Source: Chamaelirium japonicum (Eukaryota; Streptophyta; Magnoliopsida; Liliales; Melanthiaceae). Taken from it: a stretch of DNA of 64,000 nt. Positions 23,815 through 34,809 of this stretch are shown here, one piece after another. Positions within the stretch are counted from its first letter, which is position 1, and every line of letters starts with the position of its first letter. A program made the position numbers and the translations under genes. The DNA lies in assembly GCA_947650365.1 (NCBI GenBank), contig OX393550.1, positions 67,139,744 through 67,203,743 on the forward strand, written 5' to 3'. Under the pieces are notes generated by a model, which had not been told where the DNA came from, did not search any database, and saw only the letters and a list, made by a program, of their open reading frames with translations.

Positions 23815-25764
23815 TATTGTAGCTCGTGTGTCCTGAGCGTGGATTTTCTGTATTAACATTATTGAAGATGACTTTGGTTATTGCTTTAATTAGAATACTA
23901 CTTTGGTATATGTTAATACACATATAATAAAGGACCCTAGGGAACACAGCAGGCTACTGAGGCGCATGGTGGATCCATGCTTGGGAGACCCAGTGGACCA
24001 GTTGTGTGTAGACCTAGAACTAGGTCACAGCTTAGGTGATGCCGGTCGTTTCACCGAGAACAAGCTGTTGGCAGGTAAAGGATGTGGTGAAGTCTCCACC
24101 ACGGGAACGTGGGATTTCCATTCACCTGACCATGCACGATGATAGTGTTGAACAGGAACCAAGACGGTGCACAGTTCAGTGATTCAGACACTGATGCATA
24201 AACCGTCTTACTACTATAGATAATCTATCCTTAACCCTGAGGGACCATGTACACAGGGCCAACCAGTTGTGTGGTGCTTTGATGTGCCAACGTGTGCAGA
24301 CCTTCCATAGTCCAATACTACGATACATTGGGTTACCCGACTGGCGCTTGAGTGACATATAATTCTTACGGTTATCCGACGTCCAGTGTTGGATGAGTGC
24401 GTTTTGATGAGTCAATCTGTCCACATAGTTAACCCAGGCCTGGTGGTTGTCAGTATGACTGATGATGTTTCAGATGCTAGGCATATCACCGGAAGGTGTG
24501 TGGTGTTATAGATAACAAGTCATCAATTCCTAGTCAGATGATCGATCGGGATCTGACCGTGCTCCCTACCGCCCGAGTCATATCATGGCACCAGTAATAG
24601 GAGGGACTGAGGATTATCGGAGTATAGTAGAGAACAGGGTTATGAGGGAGTAACATAAGTTTAGGATCACTAGAGTTCAACTCGCGTCGCACTCTGGGTG
24701 GCTACGTGGGTTAATCGGATTAGGACTGATTAACAGAACTTTCGGTGTGTCATCGGAACAGTTAATCAGGGATCCATTTGGAGCTAGAGATCCCTAACCC
24801 TGAAGGTTCCACCCTGTCGTTGCGTATAGGAATTGTTCCCCGACCTGGTTGGATACGTTGGATGCGAAGTAGCGCGATGGAGCGCAAGCCCGGAGCCTAA
24901 GAACCTAATTTACACATGTTAACGGCCATAGGGGTATTTTGGTAAATACTAAAATATGACTCAGAACATAATGAATATGGATCTTAGAATGAGCGGAATA
25001 ATTCTAGGAGCTCATAGGCGCTGACGGAACTAGATTCCGAGTAGCGCACCTCACTCAATCTCTCTTTCAGTTTTTCACTTTTCGTGAAGGGCGTTTTCGT
25101 CCAGGCTTCACGATAAACACTTGAAAACCCTGAAAACCGCCCCCCCTCATCCCTATCCATCTAGGGCCGGCCCTAGCTTGCTTGTAGCACTAGGGGACCG
25201 GCCCTATAAAGGTAATAGAGAGGGAGGGGCCGGCCCTAGGCTTTTCCCTCTCCAGAAAAACCGCCCCCCTCTCCCTCTCTCCCTCTCTGAGGTTTCGGCC
25301 AAGGAAGGAAGAGGAAGAAGAAGGAAGAAGAAGGAGGAAGGAAGGAGAAGGAAGAAGAGAAAAAGAGAAGGAGGAGACCTACCGGCACGCCGTCGTCTTC
25401 GCAATGAATTCCTCCGTCGGCTCGTAGTCCTTGCACTTAGAGATAGGACTTCGAGGATTCCTTTCTTCGCATTGGACAAGGCGCTATCCGACAGCTTCCC
25501 TTACGATTCAAGTGCGGTTCATCATCGTTCCGTTCTCTCTGGATCATAGATCCACAAGGTATGATGATTTTAAACACCTAACTAGATGCATACATGTCTT
25601 CCTAGATCGTAGTATGCCTCTAGGGTGTCCGCACATATGCTAAGATCATAGATTTTCATGTAGATTGTTTTGTATAATTAATTGTAATGAAACATATACC
25701 GTATGATCTTCGGATCTATCTTTTGCTTCCGCTGCAACTCTGAAAAGCGGATCCAATTCCAACA
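23815..25764 (+). repeat. 3' LTR of the copia element
   Basis: Preceded by the polypurine tract AAGTGGGAGAT. It is about 60 bp longer than the 5' LTR because of a GGCCGGCCCT-containing segment near 25200-25260. Confidence 0.88.
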
Positions 25765-25972
25765 GTATTTTGGTCCGAGATTCGATTAAAAATGATCCGA
25801 CCTGATTCAAAATAAAAATGGATCAAATATGAATCTCTATTCCAGTCCGAATCCGACCCATATAAAGACCTAGTGTGTTCTCTTGTTTCATGTATTTGGG
25901 GTTTGTCTGCTTAAGAGTATGTTTGGACTATTTTATTTTAGCTAGATGTTGATCACCATCTTATTTTTAGAT
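25765..25972. repeat. Direct duplication, copy B, right half
   Basis: Continues the match to 13405-13613 after the copia element, including GTTTGGACTATTTTATTTTA. Confidence 0.75.
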
Positions 25973-26639
25973 TTAGATGACCAAACATAGTGATCAGTCT
26001 TTCATGAAGGTTGATTAAGGTGACACCTAGTTCCACATGGGGAATGAGTAATTCCCATAACATGCCTGTGTTACCCAGTATCTAACACAAGCCACCCAAT
26101 CTACCCAGCTATTGTCCTGCAATAGGCGTTGTTGATTGGTAGGTCAAAGTGACAAGTATCGAACCCAGAGTCCATAGGATATCTTGTGATTCATTGATTG
26201 GTAGGCCAAAGTGACTAGCAGTAGATGGACTATAGTTTAAGGTGACTGTATTATAGACATTATCCTCTCTCATGATTCCATTTAGTGTGTTACTGTCTTT
26301 CTCGATGACAAGTACATCAACACTCATGGATTAGATTGAACTAATCCAATGGACGAGGTAGACGATATCTCTATAAAGAGAGCCAGGGTATTACGGTCTT
26401 TGTTGATCGGGTGTCCAATCCAATTACTGACTGTAAACCTACTTTGTAAATCAGTATATTTAGATCTCTCGTGTACTAATCTCATCAATACACTTGAGTC
26501 ACCTAGAGCATATCTTTGAGGACTAGTGGTTTGTATATATCATGTACCGGCATAAAGATATAAGTGCATAATGTTTTACGTATCTTTATCCTAATGCCTA
26601 TTGTTGTAGATCGGGATGCAGTACACAACCAATCCCAAC

Positions 26640-26840
26640 AATTTTCTCTCACTATAATTTCTCTCTCAATTTTATTCACTCTAAAAGTAAAGCATAGTAT
26701 TCTCTCTCTATAACTTTTCTCTCTCCGACATTCTCTCTATAACATTTCAATCTATACGACATTCTCTATGTAACTTTTTTTGTGTGGTATTCTATGTACA
26801 ACTTTCTCTCTATAATATTTCTTCCTACAAGATGTCGTGG
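26640..26840. repeat. Short TCTCTCTATAAC minisatellite
   Basis: TTCTCTCTATAAC-type units are the inverse of the minisatellite inside the Tourist-like element at 6.8-9.1 kb. A second copy lies at 59960-60135. Confidence 0.65.
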
Positions 26841-27097
26841 GTGTCCATCACATTCCAGAAAGAACCCCCCACCTCTCAAGTAACCAGAGACAACGCTCGT
26901 TTATGTTTTTTGTTTTTGACTCAATTCAGCAACATAGTTTGGAGTAAATCTAGTTTTTTTGTCTTATTTACTCTAGTAGACTATAGAGAGTTTTTCAGGA
27001 AAGTGGATGACCCTTCAACTTAGAAGATGAAAATCATCAACAACAAATAAAAGATTTTGTGATTGAAATTGATCGTGTAAAGCCCTTAACTTAGTCG

Positions 27098-27128
27098 CCC
27101 TGAACCACGGTATCATCGTGGTTCAGGG
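27098..27128. other. Perfect 12-bp stem hairpin
   Basis: CCCTGAACCACG and its exact inverse CGTGGTTCAGGG are separated by a 7-base loop. The duplicated copy at 60339-60369 keeps the fold with partly paired changes. Confidence 0.7.
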
Positions 27129-27843
27129 TCCGGCCATTGACACCTGTTATTTTCGTCTGATTGGATGTTCCGGATTGTTGACCCTAGGGGGTTCTCATCA
27201 CAAGGGCCGAGTGATCGAATGGGAGGGAACAAGTTCGGGGCGACTATTTTAAGTCATTTGCTTTAAATAAAGCAGATTAGTAACAACTTAGTGGAGGATT
27301 TACATGAGATTGTTACGAGAGGTTATTGACTGAGTTTGTTGTCAACTTAATCTACTAGCAAATAATTGGCCAGGTGTCCTCTGGAGTTAATGGACTGCAT
27401 CACTACTTCACGATCAAGTCTATCCGATACAAAGTAACAAATAACCGGCCATATGTGCAGTTGGGACACACAGTTTTTTTGCTGTGTTCGAATTATACGA
27501 TTTTTGTATTGGAACTGTTGCAGTTTTTGAAAACTAGAGCGAACCAAACAGCCCGTGACTTATAGTACGTATAATTAGTATTGACACCTACGTTCGAACT
27601 ACATCGAACCAAATAGGTTGTTAGTGGACTATCTCCAGAAGTTTTAGCTTCAGTTTTTAAAAGATGATAAAATTCTGTTCCCACATGTTTTCACTCCGGA
27701 TTTCTTTATTAAAATAAAAAAACAAAAAACGAAAATGACGGCAGACATGATTAAAAATTGGAAATAACGTAGGATATTACTATGGTAATATCGTTATTAA
27801 TACCCAACAACATGAATACAAGAATCATCGACACTGGCCATCA

Positions 27844-28071
27844 TCAGAAGCCGCAGAAATCCCTCGGACCATTCCTGGGATGGCGAATGCCGGCGAGACG
27901 GCACCCCTTGTCGCAGGCTGGGCCGCAGTCGTACTTAGTTAAACCGCGATAGGGCATGCACTGCACACGCATGCAGTTACAGAAGCAGGACTCTGCGCTT
28001 GCAGGTCCGACGGTGGCCGAGAACACCATGACGGCGATCAAGAGCAACGCAAGTACCTTGTTGCATGCCAT
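27844..28071 (-). CDS. Secreted 8-cysteine peptide, copy 1
   Basis: An intronless frame of 75 residues. Residues 1-26 are a classical signal peptide (MACNKVLALLLIAVMVFSAT, then GPASA before the likely cut). The mature part of 49 residues is basic and has eight cysteines in the pattern CxCxC-x4-C-x10-C-x3-C-x3-C-x15-C, ending CGF. Small secreted peptides with four predicted disulfides are typical of plant defence or signalling families, but this spacing does not match the defensin, classical thionin, LTP or snakin patterns that I know, so function is left open. A TATAAA 130-135 bp before the ATG and four conserved copies argue that it is a real gene. The protein is identical to copy 4 at 61018-61245. 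Confidence 0.75.
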   Translation of the reverse strand: MACNKVLALLLIAVMVFSATVGPASAESCFCNCMRVQCMPYRGLTKYDCGPACDKGCRLAGIRHPRNGPRDFCGF

Positions 28072-28135
28072 ATCGCCAAGGCTCAGTACTGTTCCTCTGG
28101 GGTGGCTGGCGGAGGATGGTGGAGGTCTAGTGGGG

Positions 28136-28136
28136 T

Positions 28137-28164
<28 letters not shown>
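28136..28164. repeat. Poly-G run upstream of peptide gene 1
   Basis: About 26 G (C on the gene strand) between the ATG and the TATA box. The run has a different length in every copy: about 10, 17 and 13 at 30127, 32386 and 61308. It would lie in the 5' leader. Confidence 0.85.
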
Positions 28165-28167
<3 letters not shown>

Positions 28168-28200
28168 GATATTTTCGTAGGACTTGGAGTTGGAGGTGGG

Positions 28201-28206
28201 TTTATA
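28201..28206 (-). promoter_or_regulatory. TATA box of peptide gene 1
   Basis: TATAAA on the minus strand, 130 bp upstream of the ATG. It is conserved in position and flanks (CCCTATAAACCCACC or CCATATAAACCCACC) in all four copies. Confidence 0.6.
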
Positions 28207-28361
28207 GGGGCAATGTCTACCTGGGAAACGGTTGTGGGTTTATATGGGCCTCCCTAAACATAAGGGGAGCCCCATGAAATTGATAACCGTAAGCTAAAAC
28301 CAGGGGCAGCCAACAATAAACGGTCGGTGGAGACAGACTCAACTATTTGGTTTCCGTCTTA

Positions 28362-28365
<4 letters not shown>

Positions 28366-28432
<67 letters not shown>
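28366..28432. repeat. (TC)n(AC)n microsatellite in COX6B-derived fragment
   Basis: Same compound repeat as before COX6B exon 5, shorter. Confidence 0.9.
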
Positions 28433-28434
<2 letters not shown>

Positions 28435-28732
28435 ACGGTTATTAGTTATCGCTATAAACTAGTCATTGATCATGTGTGCAGGTAGAACGAGATTGAGAGA
28501 GGCCTCAGTGTCTCTTATTCAGAAAACTATGATTGAATAAAAATTTTGACTTGTTTTAAATCTTATAAGCTTTCATCTGAGCTGAACTGTTAAGCTCATC
28601 AATAAATACCTTTCACCTGATAGATATCCATGGATGGGTTGGTGATGCTTGTTTTTTTTTATTCCTTCATGCCCTATTTTTCTGCATCTTTTATAGAGAA
28701 ATGCTATTCAACCAGATGAGTTTATAGACAAG
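28433..28732 (+). pseudogene. COX6B 3' end fragment (intron end, exon 5 start, 3' flank)
   Basis: The segment matches the sequence after the microsatellite at 12295. It includes the splice acceptor and the first codons of exon 5 (GTAGAACGA at about 28482-28490), then jumps into the 3' flank (GATTGAGAGAGGCC...). It ends inside the MITE where an LTR fragment begins (TGTAGACACACAAATTGTG). It is a duplicated, non-functional gene end. Confidence 0.85.
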
Positions 28733-29630
28733 TGTAGACACACAAATTGTGTCTAATCGTAACCCGACTCGCATGCGCTAATTCGTAGGCAAACCCGACA
28801 CTCATTCGGATCCGGACCCGACTCGCATGTACCGACTCGGAAGCAAACTCGACATGCAAACCGGACCCGACCCGCACCAAACAAGGGACCGGGTGGGCCC
28901 ATCCCCAAGTGGGACCCCCCGGGCCCCCCCTTAGAAATCCGAACCCCTTAAGGAGGGTGGCCGACCATGCAAAGAAAGAAAAGAAAGAAAAGAAAAGAAA
29001 AGAAGAAAAATGAAGAAAAAAACAAAAGAAAGGAAAGAAAAGAAAAGGAAAGAAAAGAAGAAAAAGGAAACAAATACCGCAATGCGCGGGGGGAGGTTGC
29101 GCATGACGTCTACATAAGTGTGGATCTGCACCGATCCCACGATCCGACGGACAAGAAACGAAGACAGGTCGCCATCAACTTTATGTGCAAGAATCAAATA
29201 AATTCGAAGAAAATTGAGCCATAACTACTCCGCCAGTAAAAGAAGGTAAATAAAGGTTTATTCCTCTCTTTAATGGAAGAATAAATCTTGGAATAATTAT
29301 GGGAGAGATATTAAAGGGATTCAAATAAACTTCCCATATCTCTCCACTCCCCCCTTTACCTATAAATAGAGGGGGAGGGGGAAGGCTCAAAAGGTCAAAG
29401 ATTGAAGACCGAAGCGAAGAAGCTCTGCAGAGGAGGAGACACGCCCTTCATCGACCCAAGGCTTCACGAGGCACGAGCAGGTCTATCCCTCCGGGACCGA
29501 CTTTGTCCATTGAAAGCCCTCATCAAAGTGAAGACCCTTGCACAAGAAGATCAAGCCTTCGACTCCATGCACGAAGAAAAAAGTTCGAAGAAGAAGAACC
29601 CTTCGACTCCGAAGACGCCAGAAGCTATCT
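28733..29630 (+). mobile_element. LTR fragment (Ty3/gypsy-like, LTR family 2), fossil
   Basis: Begins TGTAGACACACAAATTGTG. It contains a polypurine tract at 28967-29070 and a strong TATA box (TATAAATAGAGGGGGAGG, about 29361), followed by an A/G-rich leader. It is joined directly to the 3' flank of peptide gene 2 at about 29625-29637. The same fragment recurs at 31041 and 61923. Confidence 0.65.
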
Positions 29631-29839
29631 CCAGAAGTCTTACCTTTAGTTTTTAAAAAGTGATAAAATTTTGTTGCCACATGTTTTCACTTCCGGATTT
29701 CTTTGTTAAAATAAAAAACAAAAAACAAGAATGATGGCAGACATGATTAAAAGTTGAAAATAATATAGGATATTACTATGGTAATATTGTTATTAATACC
29801 CAAGAACATGAATACAAGAATCATCAACACTGGCCATCA

Positions 29840-30067
29840 TCAGAAGCCGCAGAAATCCCTAGGCCCATTTCTGGGATGGCGAATGCTGGCAAGATGGCAC
29901 CCCTTGCCGCAGGCTGGGCCGCAGTCGTCCCTAGTTAAACCGCGGTAGGGCATGCACTGCACACGCATGCAGTTGCAGAAGCAGGACTCTGCGCTGGCAA
30001 GTCCGACGGTGGCCGAGAACACCATGACGGCGATCAAGAGCAACGCAAGTACCTTGTTGCAAGCCAT
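29840..30067 (-). CDS. Secreted 8-cysteine peptide, copy 2
   Basis: 75 residues, with the same signal peptide and the same eight mature cysteines as copy 1, including the CGF end. A handful of replacements lie in the loops (for example TRDDCGPACGKGCHLASI against TKYDCGPACDKGCRLAGI), while all cysteines are kept, which suggests selection on the fold. It lies on the minus strand; the TATA box is at 30174-30179. Upstream on the gene side is a LINE fragment. Its flank retains about 24 bp (GACTCGGCAACTTACAG region) that copies 1 and 4 lack, so copies 2 and 3 probably keep the older upstream context. Function not known. Confidence 0.72.
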   Translation of the reverse strand: MACNKVLALLLIAVMVFSATVGLASAESCFCNCMRVQCMPYRGLTRDDCGPACGKGCHLASIRHPRNGPRDFCGF

Positions 30068-30173
30068 ATCGCCAAGGTTTAGTACTGTTCCTCTGGGGTG
30101 GCTGGCGGAGGATGGTGAAGGTCCAGTGGGGGGGGGGTTAGATATTTTCGTAGGACTTAGAGTTGGAGGTGGG

Positions 30174-30179
30174 TTTATA
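30174..30179 (-). promoter_or_regulatory. TATA box of peptide gene 2
   Basis: TATAAA on the minus strand, about 107 bp upstream of the ATG. Confidence 0.55.
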
Positions 30180-30419
30180 TGGGCAATGTCTACTTGGGAA
30201 ACGGTAGTGGGTTTATAGGGGCCTCCCTAAACATAAGGGGAACCCCATGAAATTGATAATCGTAAGCTAAAACAAGGGCGGCCAACAATAAACGGTCGGT
30301 GGAGACAGGCACGACTGTTGACTCGGCAACTTACAGCCTATTTGGTTTCCGTCTAGTTGGAAGGCACACGGTCAACACTGTGCATTCCCGCCTGTTTGGC
30401 CCCGTGTAATAGCCCAAAA

Positions 30420-30886
30420 CCGATGCAGCTGCATCTCTCACCTGACCGATTTTCTGTGGAACGGCTTTTTGTGTTGCATGTTCCAACTGCAGTAGTTTCT
30501 TATGATACTAAATCCCGACCTTCCTCTGTACCATGGAAGTTTCATAATTTTTGGCTTTCTTCTGGATGATTGTATGGATGTGATTAAGCAACATTGGGTT
30601 TGGGGTGCTAGCTGTGAGGATAATTTGCCTTTTGCTCGTCGGGCATTAGCTCACTGGAACAGACATAAGGTTGGGAACATTCATGATCTGGTAGAGGTGT
30701 TATGGGGGAAACTCAATCGTAAGGGAGGAGACTCGGGGCGGATGGAAGGGTCTGCAGAATGGGATCGGATTAAAATGAAGCTAGAATGGGCACTTGCCCA
30801 ACAAGAAATGATCTGGGCATAGAAGTCTCACGTGCGATGGCTTCAACATGGTGACCGGAATAGAAGTTTTCTTTCACACAGCCACT
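30420..30886 (+). mobile_element. LINE pol fragment (between endonuclease and reverse transcriptase)
   Basis: The translation shows PWKFHNFWL, FARRALAHWNRHKVGNI and AQQEMIWA followed by KSHVRWLQHGDRN, the region of plant L1-type LINE ORF2 just before the reverse transcriptase. It is broken by a frame change near 30570 and a stop near 30820, and it is cut off at 30886 where copia LTR sequence begins. Confidence 0.75.
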
Positions 30887-31040
30887 TGGGATTCCCATTC
30901 ACCTGACCAAGCACGATGATCGTGTTTAACAGGAACCAAGATGGTGCACAGTTCAGTGATTCAGACACTGGTGCATAAACCATCTTACTACTATAGATAA
31001 TCTGTCCTTAACCCTGAGGGACCATGTACACTGGGCCAAC
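30887..31040 (+). mobile_element. Copia LTR fragment, truncated at both ends
   Basis: Matches about 24110-24265 of the copia 3' LTR, from TGGGATTCCCATTCACC to the GGGCCAAC string. The LINE/LTR junction is the same as that at 33149, so the two units share one ancestral insertion. Confidence 0.8.
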
Positions 31041-31886
31041 CCGACACTAATTCGGAGGCAAATCCGTCACTCATTCGGACCTGGACCCGACTCGCATGCA
31101 CCGACTCGGAAGCAAACTCGACATGCAAATCGGACCCGACCCGCACCAAACAAGGGGCTGGGTGGGCCCATCCCCAAGTGGGGCCTATCGGGCCCCCCTT
31201 AGAAATTCGAACCCCTTAAGGGGGGTGGCCGACCATGCAAAGAAAGAAAAGAAAGAAAAGAAAAGAAAAGAAGAAAAATGAGGAAAGAAAGAAAAGAAAG
31301 GAAAGAAAAGAAAAGAAGAAAAAGGAAACAAATACCACAATGCGCGGGGGGAGGTTGCGCATGACGTCTACATAAGTGTGGATCTGCACCGATCCCTCGA
31401 TCCGACGGACAAGAAACGAAGACAGATCGCCATCAACTTTATGTGCAAGAATCAAATAAATTCAAAGAAGATTGAGCCATAACTACTTCGCCAGTAAAGG
31501 AAGGCAAATAAAGGTTTATTCCTCTCTTTAATGGAAGAATAAATCTTAGGATAATTATGGGAGAGATATTAAAGGGATTCAAATAAACTTCCTATATCTC
31601 TCCCCTCCCCCCTTTACCTATAAATAGAGGGGGAGGGGGAAGGCTCAAAAGGTCGAAGATTGAAGACCCAAGCGAAGAAGCTCTGCAGAGGAGGAGACGC
31701 GCCCTTCATCGACCCAAGGTTTCACGAGGCACGGGCAAGCCTATCCCTTCGGGACTGGCTTAGTCCATTGAAAATCCTCATCAAAGTGAAGACCCTTGTA
31801 CAAGAAGATCAAGCCATCGACTCCGTGCATGAAGAAGAAAGTTTGAAGAAGAAGAACCCTTCGACTCCGAAGACGCCAGAAGCTAT
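31041..31886 (+). mobile_element. LTR fragment, family 2, second copy
   Basis: Matches 28790-29630, lacking the first 60 bp or so. It includes the polypurine tract (31237-31326) and the TATAAATAGAGGGGGAGG box (about 31619). It is joined to the 3' flank of peptide gene 3. Confidence 0.65.
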
Positions 31887-32097
31887 CTCCAGAAGTCTTA
31901 CCTTCAGTTTTTTAAAAGTGATAAAATTTTGTTGCCACATGTTTTCACTTCCAGATTTCTTTGTTAAAATAAAAAACAAAAAACAAGAATGATGGCACAG
32001 TTGATTAAAAGTTGAAAATAATATAGGATATTACTATGGTAATATCGTTATTAATAGCCAAGAACATGAATACAAGAATCATCAACACTGGCCATCA

Positions 32098-32325
32098 TCA
32101 GAAGCCGTAGAAATCCCTAGGTCCATTCCTGGGATGGCGAATGCCGGCGAGACGGCACCCCTTGTCGCAGGCTGGGCCGCAGTCGTCCCTAGTTAAACCG
32201 CTGTAGGGCATACACTGCACACACATGCAGTTGCAGAAGCAAGTCTCTGCGCTGGCAGGTCCGACGGTGGCCGAGAACACCTTGACGGTGATCAAGAGCA
32301 ACGCAAGTACCTTGTTGCAAGCCAT
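32098..32325 (-). CDS. Secreted cysteine-rich peptide, copy 3 (altered cysteine pattern)
   Basis: 75 residues in an open frame with the same signal peptide. The cysteine framework differs from the siblings: the cysteine before the GF end is replaced by tyrosine, and an extra one appears in the first loop (CNCMCVQC). It may therefore fold or pair differently, or be drifting without constraint. The TATA box is at 32442-32447. The unit (LTR fragment, gene, LINE fragment, copia LTR) parallels that of copy 2, so copies 2 and 3 come from one tandem duplication of about 2.25 kb. Confidence 0.6.
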   Translation of the reverse strand: MACNKVLALLLITVKVFSATVGPASAETCFCNCMCVQCMPYSGLTRDDCGPACDKGCRLAGIRHPRNGPRDFYGF

Positions 32326-32441
32326 ATTGCCAAGGTTCTGTACTGTTCTTCTGGGGTGGCTGGCGGAGGATGGTGAAGGTCTAGTGGGGGGGGGGGGGGG
32401 GGAGGTTAGATATTTTCGTAGGACTTGGAGTTGGAGGTGGG

Positions 32442-32447
32442 TTTATA
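32442..32447 (-). promoter_or_regulatory. TATA box of peptide gene 3
   Basis: TATAAA on the minus strand, about 117 bp upstream of the ATG. Confidence 0.5.
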
Positions 32448-32687
32448 TGGGCAATGTCTACTTGGGAAACGGTTGTGGGTTTATAGGGGCCTCTCTAAAC
32501 ATAAGGGGAGCCCCATGAAATTGATAACCGTAAGCTAAAACAAGGGCGGCCAACAATAAACGGTTGGTGGAGACAGGCACAACCGTTGACTCGGCAACTT
32601 ACAGCCTATTTGGTTTCCGTCTAGTTGGAAGGCACACGGTCAACACTGTGCATTCCCGCCCATTTGGCCCCGTGTAATAGCCCAAAA

Positions 32688-33149
32688 CCGATGCAGCTGC
32701 ATCTCTCACCTGACCGATTTTCTGTGGAACGACTTTTTGTGTTGCATGTTCTAACTGCAACAGTTTCTTATGATACTAAATCCCGAGCTTCCTCTGTACC
32801 ATGGAAGTTTCATAATTTTTGGCTTTCTCGGGATGATTGTATGGATGTGATTAAGCAACGTTGGGTTTGGGGTGCTAGCTGTGAGGATAATTTGCCTTTT
32901 GCTCGTCGGGCATTAGCTCACTGGAACAGACATAAGGTTGGGAACATTCATGATCTGGTAGAGGTGTTATGTGGGAAACTCAATCGTATGGGAGGAGACT
33001 CGGGGCGGATGGAAGGGTCTGCAGAACGGGATCGGATTAAAATGAAGCTAGAATGGGCGCTTGCCCAACAAGAAATGATCTGGGCATAGAAGTCTCACGT
33101 GCGATGGCTTCAACATGGTGACCGGAAAAGAAGTTTCTTTCACACAGGC
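32688..33149 (+). mobile_element. LINE pol fragment, second copy
   Basis: Near-identical to 30420-30886 and longer in frame (SSVPWKFHNFWLSRDDCMDV through AQQEMIWA). It is truncated at the same junction with copia LTR sequence. Confidence 0.75.
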
Positions 33150-34443
33150 ATTTGGGATTCCCATTCACTTGACCGAGCACGATGATCGTGTTGAACAGGA
33201 ATCAAGACAGTGCACAGTTTAGTGAATCAGACACTGGTGTATAAACCGTCTTACTACTATAAGTAATCTGTCCTTAACCCTGAGGGACTATGTACACTAG
33301 GCCAACGAATTATGTGGTGCTTTGATGTGCCAACGTGTGTATACCTTCCATAGTCCTATACCACGGTACGTTGGGTTACCCGACTAGCGCTGGAGTGACA
33401 TGTAATCCCTATAGGTTATCCGACGTCTAGTGTTGGATGAGTGCGTTTTGATGAGTCAATCTGTCCACACAGTTAACCCAGGCCTGGTGATTGTCACTAT
33501 GACTGACGATGTTCCGGATGCTAGGCATAGCACTGGAAGGTGTGTGGTGTAATAGATGACAAGTCATCAATTCCTAGTCAGATAATCGATCGGGATCTGA
33601 CGGTGCTCCCCACCGCGCGATTCGTATCATGGCACCAGTAATTTGAGGGACTAAGGATTATCAGAATATAGTAGAGAACAGGGTTACGAGGGAGTAACAT
33701 AAGTTTAGGATCACTAGAGTTCAACTCGCGTCGCACTCTGGGTGGCTACGCGGGTTAATCGGATTAGGGCTGATTAACGGAACTTTCGGTGTGTCATCGG
33801 AACAGTTAATCAGGGATCTGGTTGGAGCTAGAGATCCCAAACCCTGAAAGTTCCACCCTGTCATTGAGTATAGGAATTGTTCCCCGACCTTGTTGGATGC
33901 GAAGTAGCGCGATGGAGCGTAAGCCCGGAGCCTAAGAACCTAATTCACATGTGTTAGGGGCCATAGGGGTATTTTGGTAAATACTAAAATATGACTCAGA
34001 ACATATTGAATATGGATATTAGAATGAGCGGAATAATTCCAGGAGCTCATAGGCGCTGACGGAACTCGATTCTGAGTAGCGCACCTCACTCAATCTCTCT
34101 TTCAGTTTTTCACTTTTCGTGAAGGGCGTTTTCGTCCAGGCTTCACGATTGACACGATAGGCTTGTAGAAACCCTAAAAACTGCCACCTCTCATCCCTAT
34201 CTACTAGGGGGTGGCCCTAGCTTGCTTGTAACATTAGGAGGCCGGTCCTATAAGAGGAATAGAGAGAGAGGGGCCGGCCCTAGCCTCTCCCCTCTCCAAA
34301 ATCCGAACCCCCTCTCCCTCTCTCCCTCTTTGAGGTTTCGGCCAAGGAAGAAAGAGGAAGAAGAATGAGGAAGGAAGGAGAAGGAAGAAGAGAGAAAGAG
34401 AAGGAGGAGATCTCGCGGCTCGTCATCGTCTTCGTAACGAATT
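33150..34443 (+). mobile_element. Copia LTR lacking its 5' end, first part
   Basis: Matches the copia LTR from about position 300 onward. It is interrupted at 34444 by the 5.55-kb insertion and resumes at 39997. No internal copia region is attached, so it is a truncated solo LTR, a fossil. Confidence 0.8.
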
Positions 34444-34680
34444 TGTAATGCCCTGTTTTTTTTTTAATAATCAGTAGTTAATAATTTGTTCCTCTTTAAC
34501 TATTATGATGGTGCATGTGTTGGATCGGACTTGAGTTGGACCGGACCATGGGGTCCTGGATCCTGGTCGCAAGGTGACATGATGGTGGCAATGAGATTGT
34601 TCACACGTGTACGTGTGTGGGAGTGCGCTCGCATGCGTGCGAGCATTAAGCGTGCAAGTGAACACGTGTGTTTTTTTTAA

Positions 34681-34809
<129 letters not shown>

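Larger units (their letters stand above)
16017..25764 (+). mobile_element. Ty1/copia LTR retrotransposon, broken
   Basis: The element is bounded by LTRs of about 1.9 kb and by the 5-bp direct repeat GTATT (16012-16016 and 25765-25769). Order: LTR, primer-binding site, long leader, gag, protease, integrase, reverse transcriptase, RNase H, polypurine tract, LTR. Integrase before reverse transcriptase identifies Ty1/copia. The coding region is broken in several places, so this is a fossil. By eye the LTRs differ by a few percent plus one length change of about 60 bp, so it is clearly older than the gypsy-type element at 46-56 kb. Confidence 0.92.
25973..27640. other. Non-coding flank of peptide gene 1, duplicated at 59.5-60.8 kb
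   Basis: From about 26185 on, this segment is repeated at 59508-60800. It contains a possible old LTR end (ACCAATCCCAACA at about 26629-26641), a short minisatellite (26640-26840), a hairpin (27098-27128) and the right part of a MITE (about 27450-27620). No gene was recognised. Confidence 0.5.
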
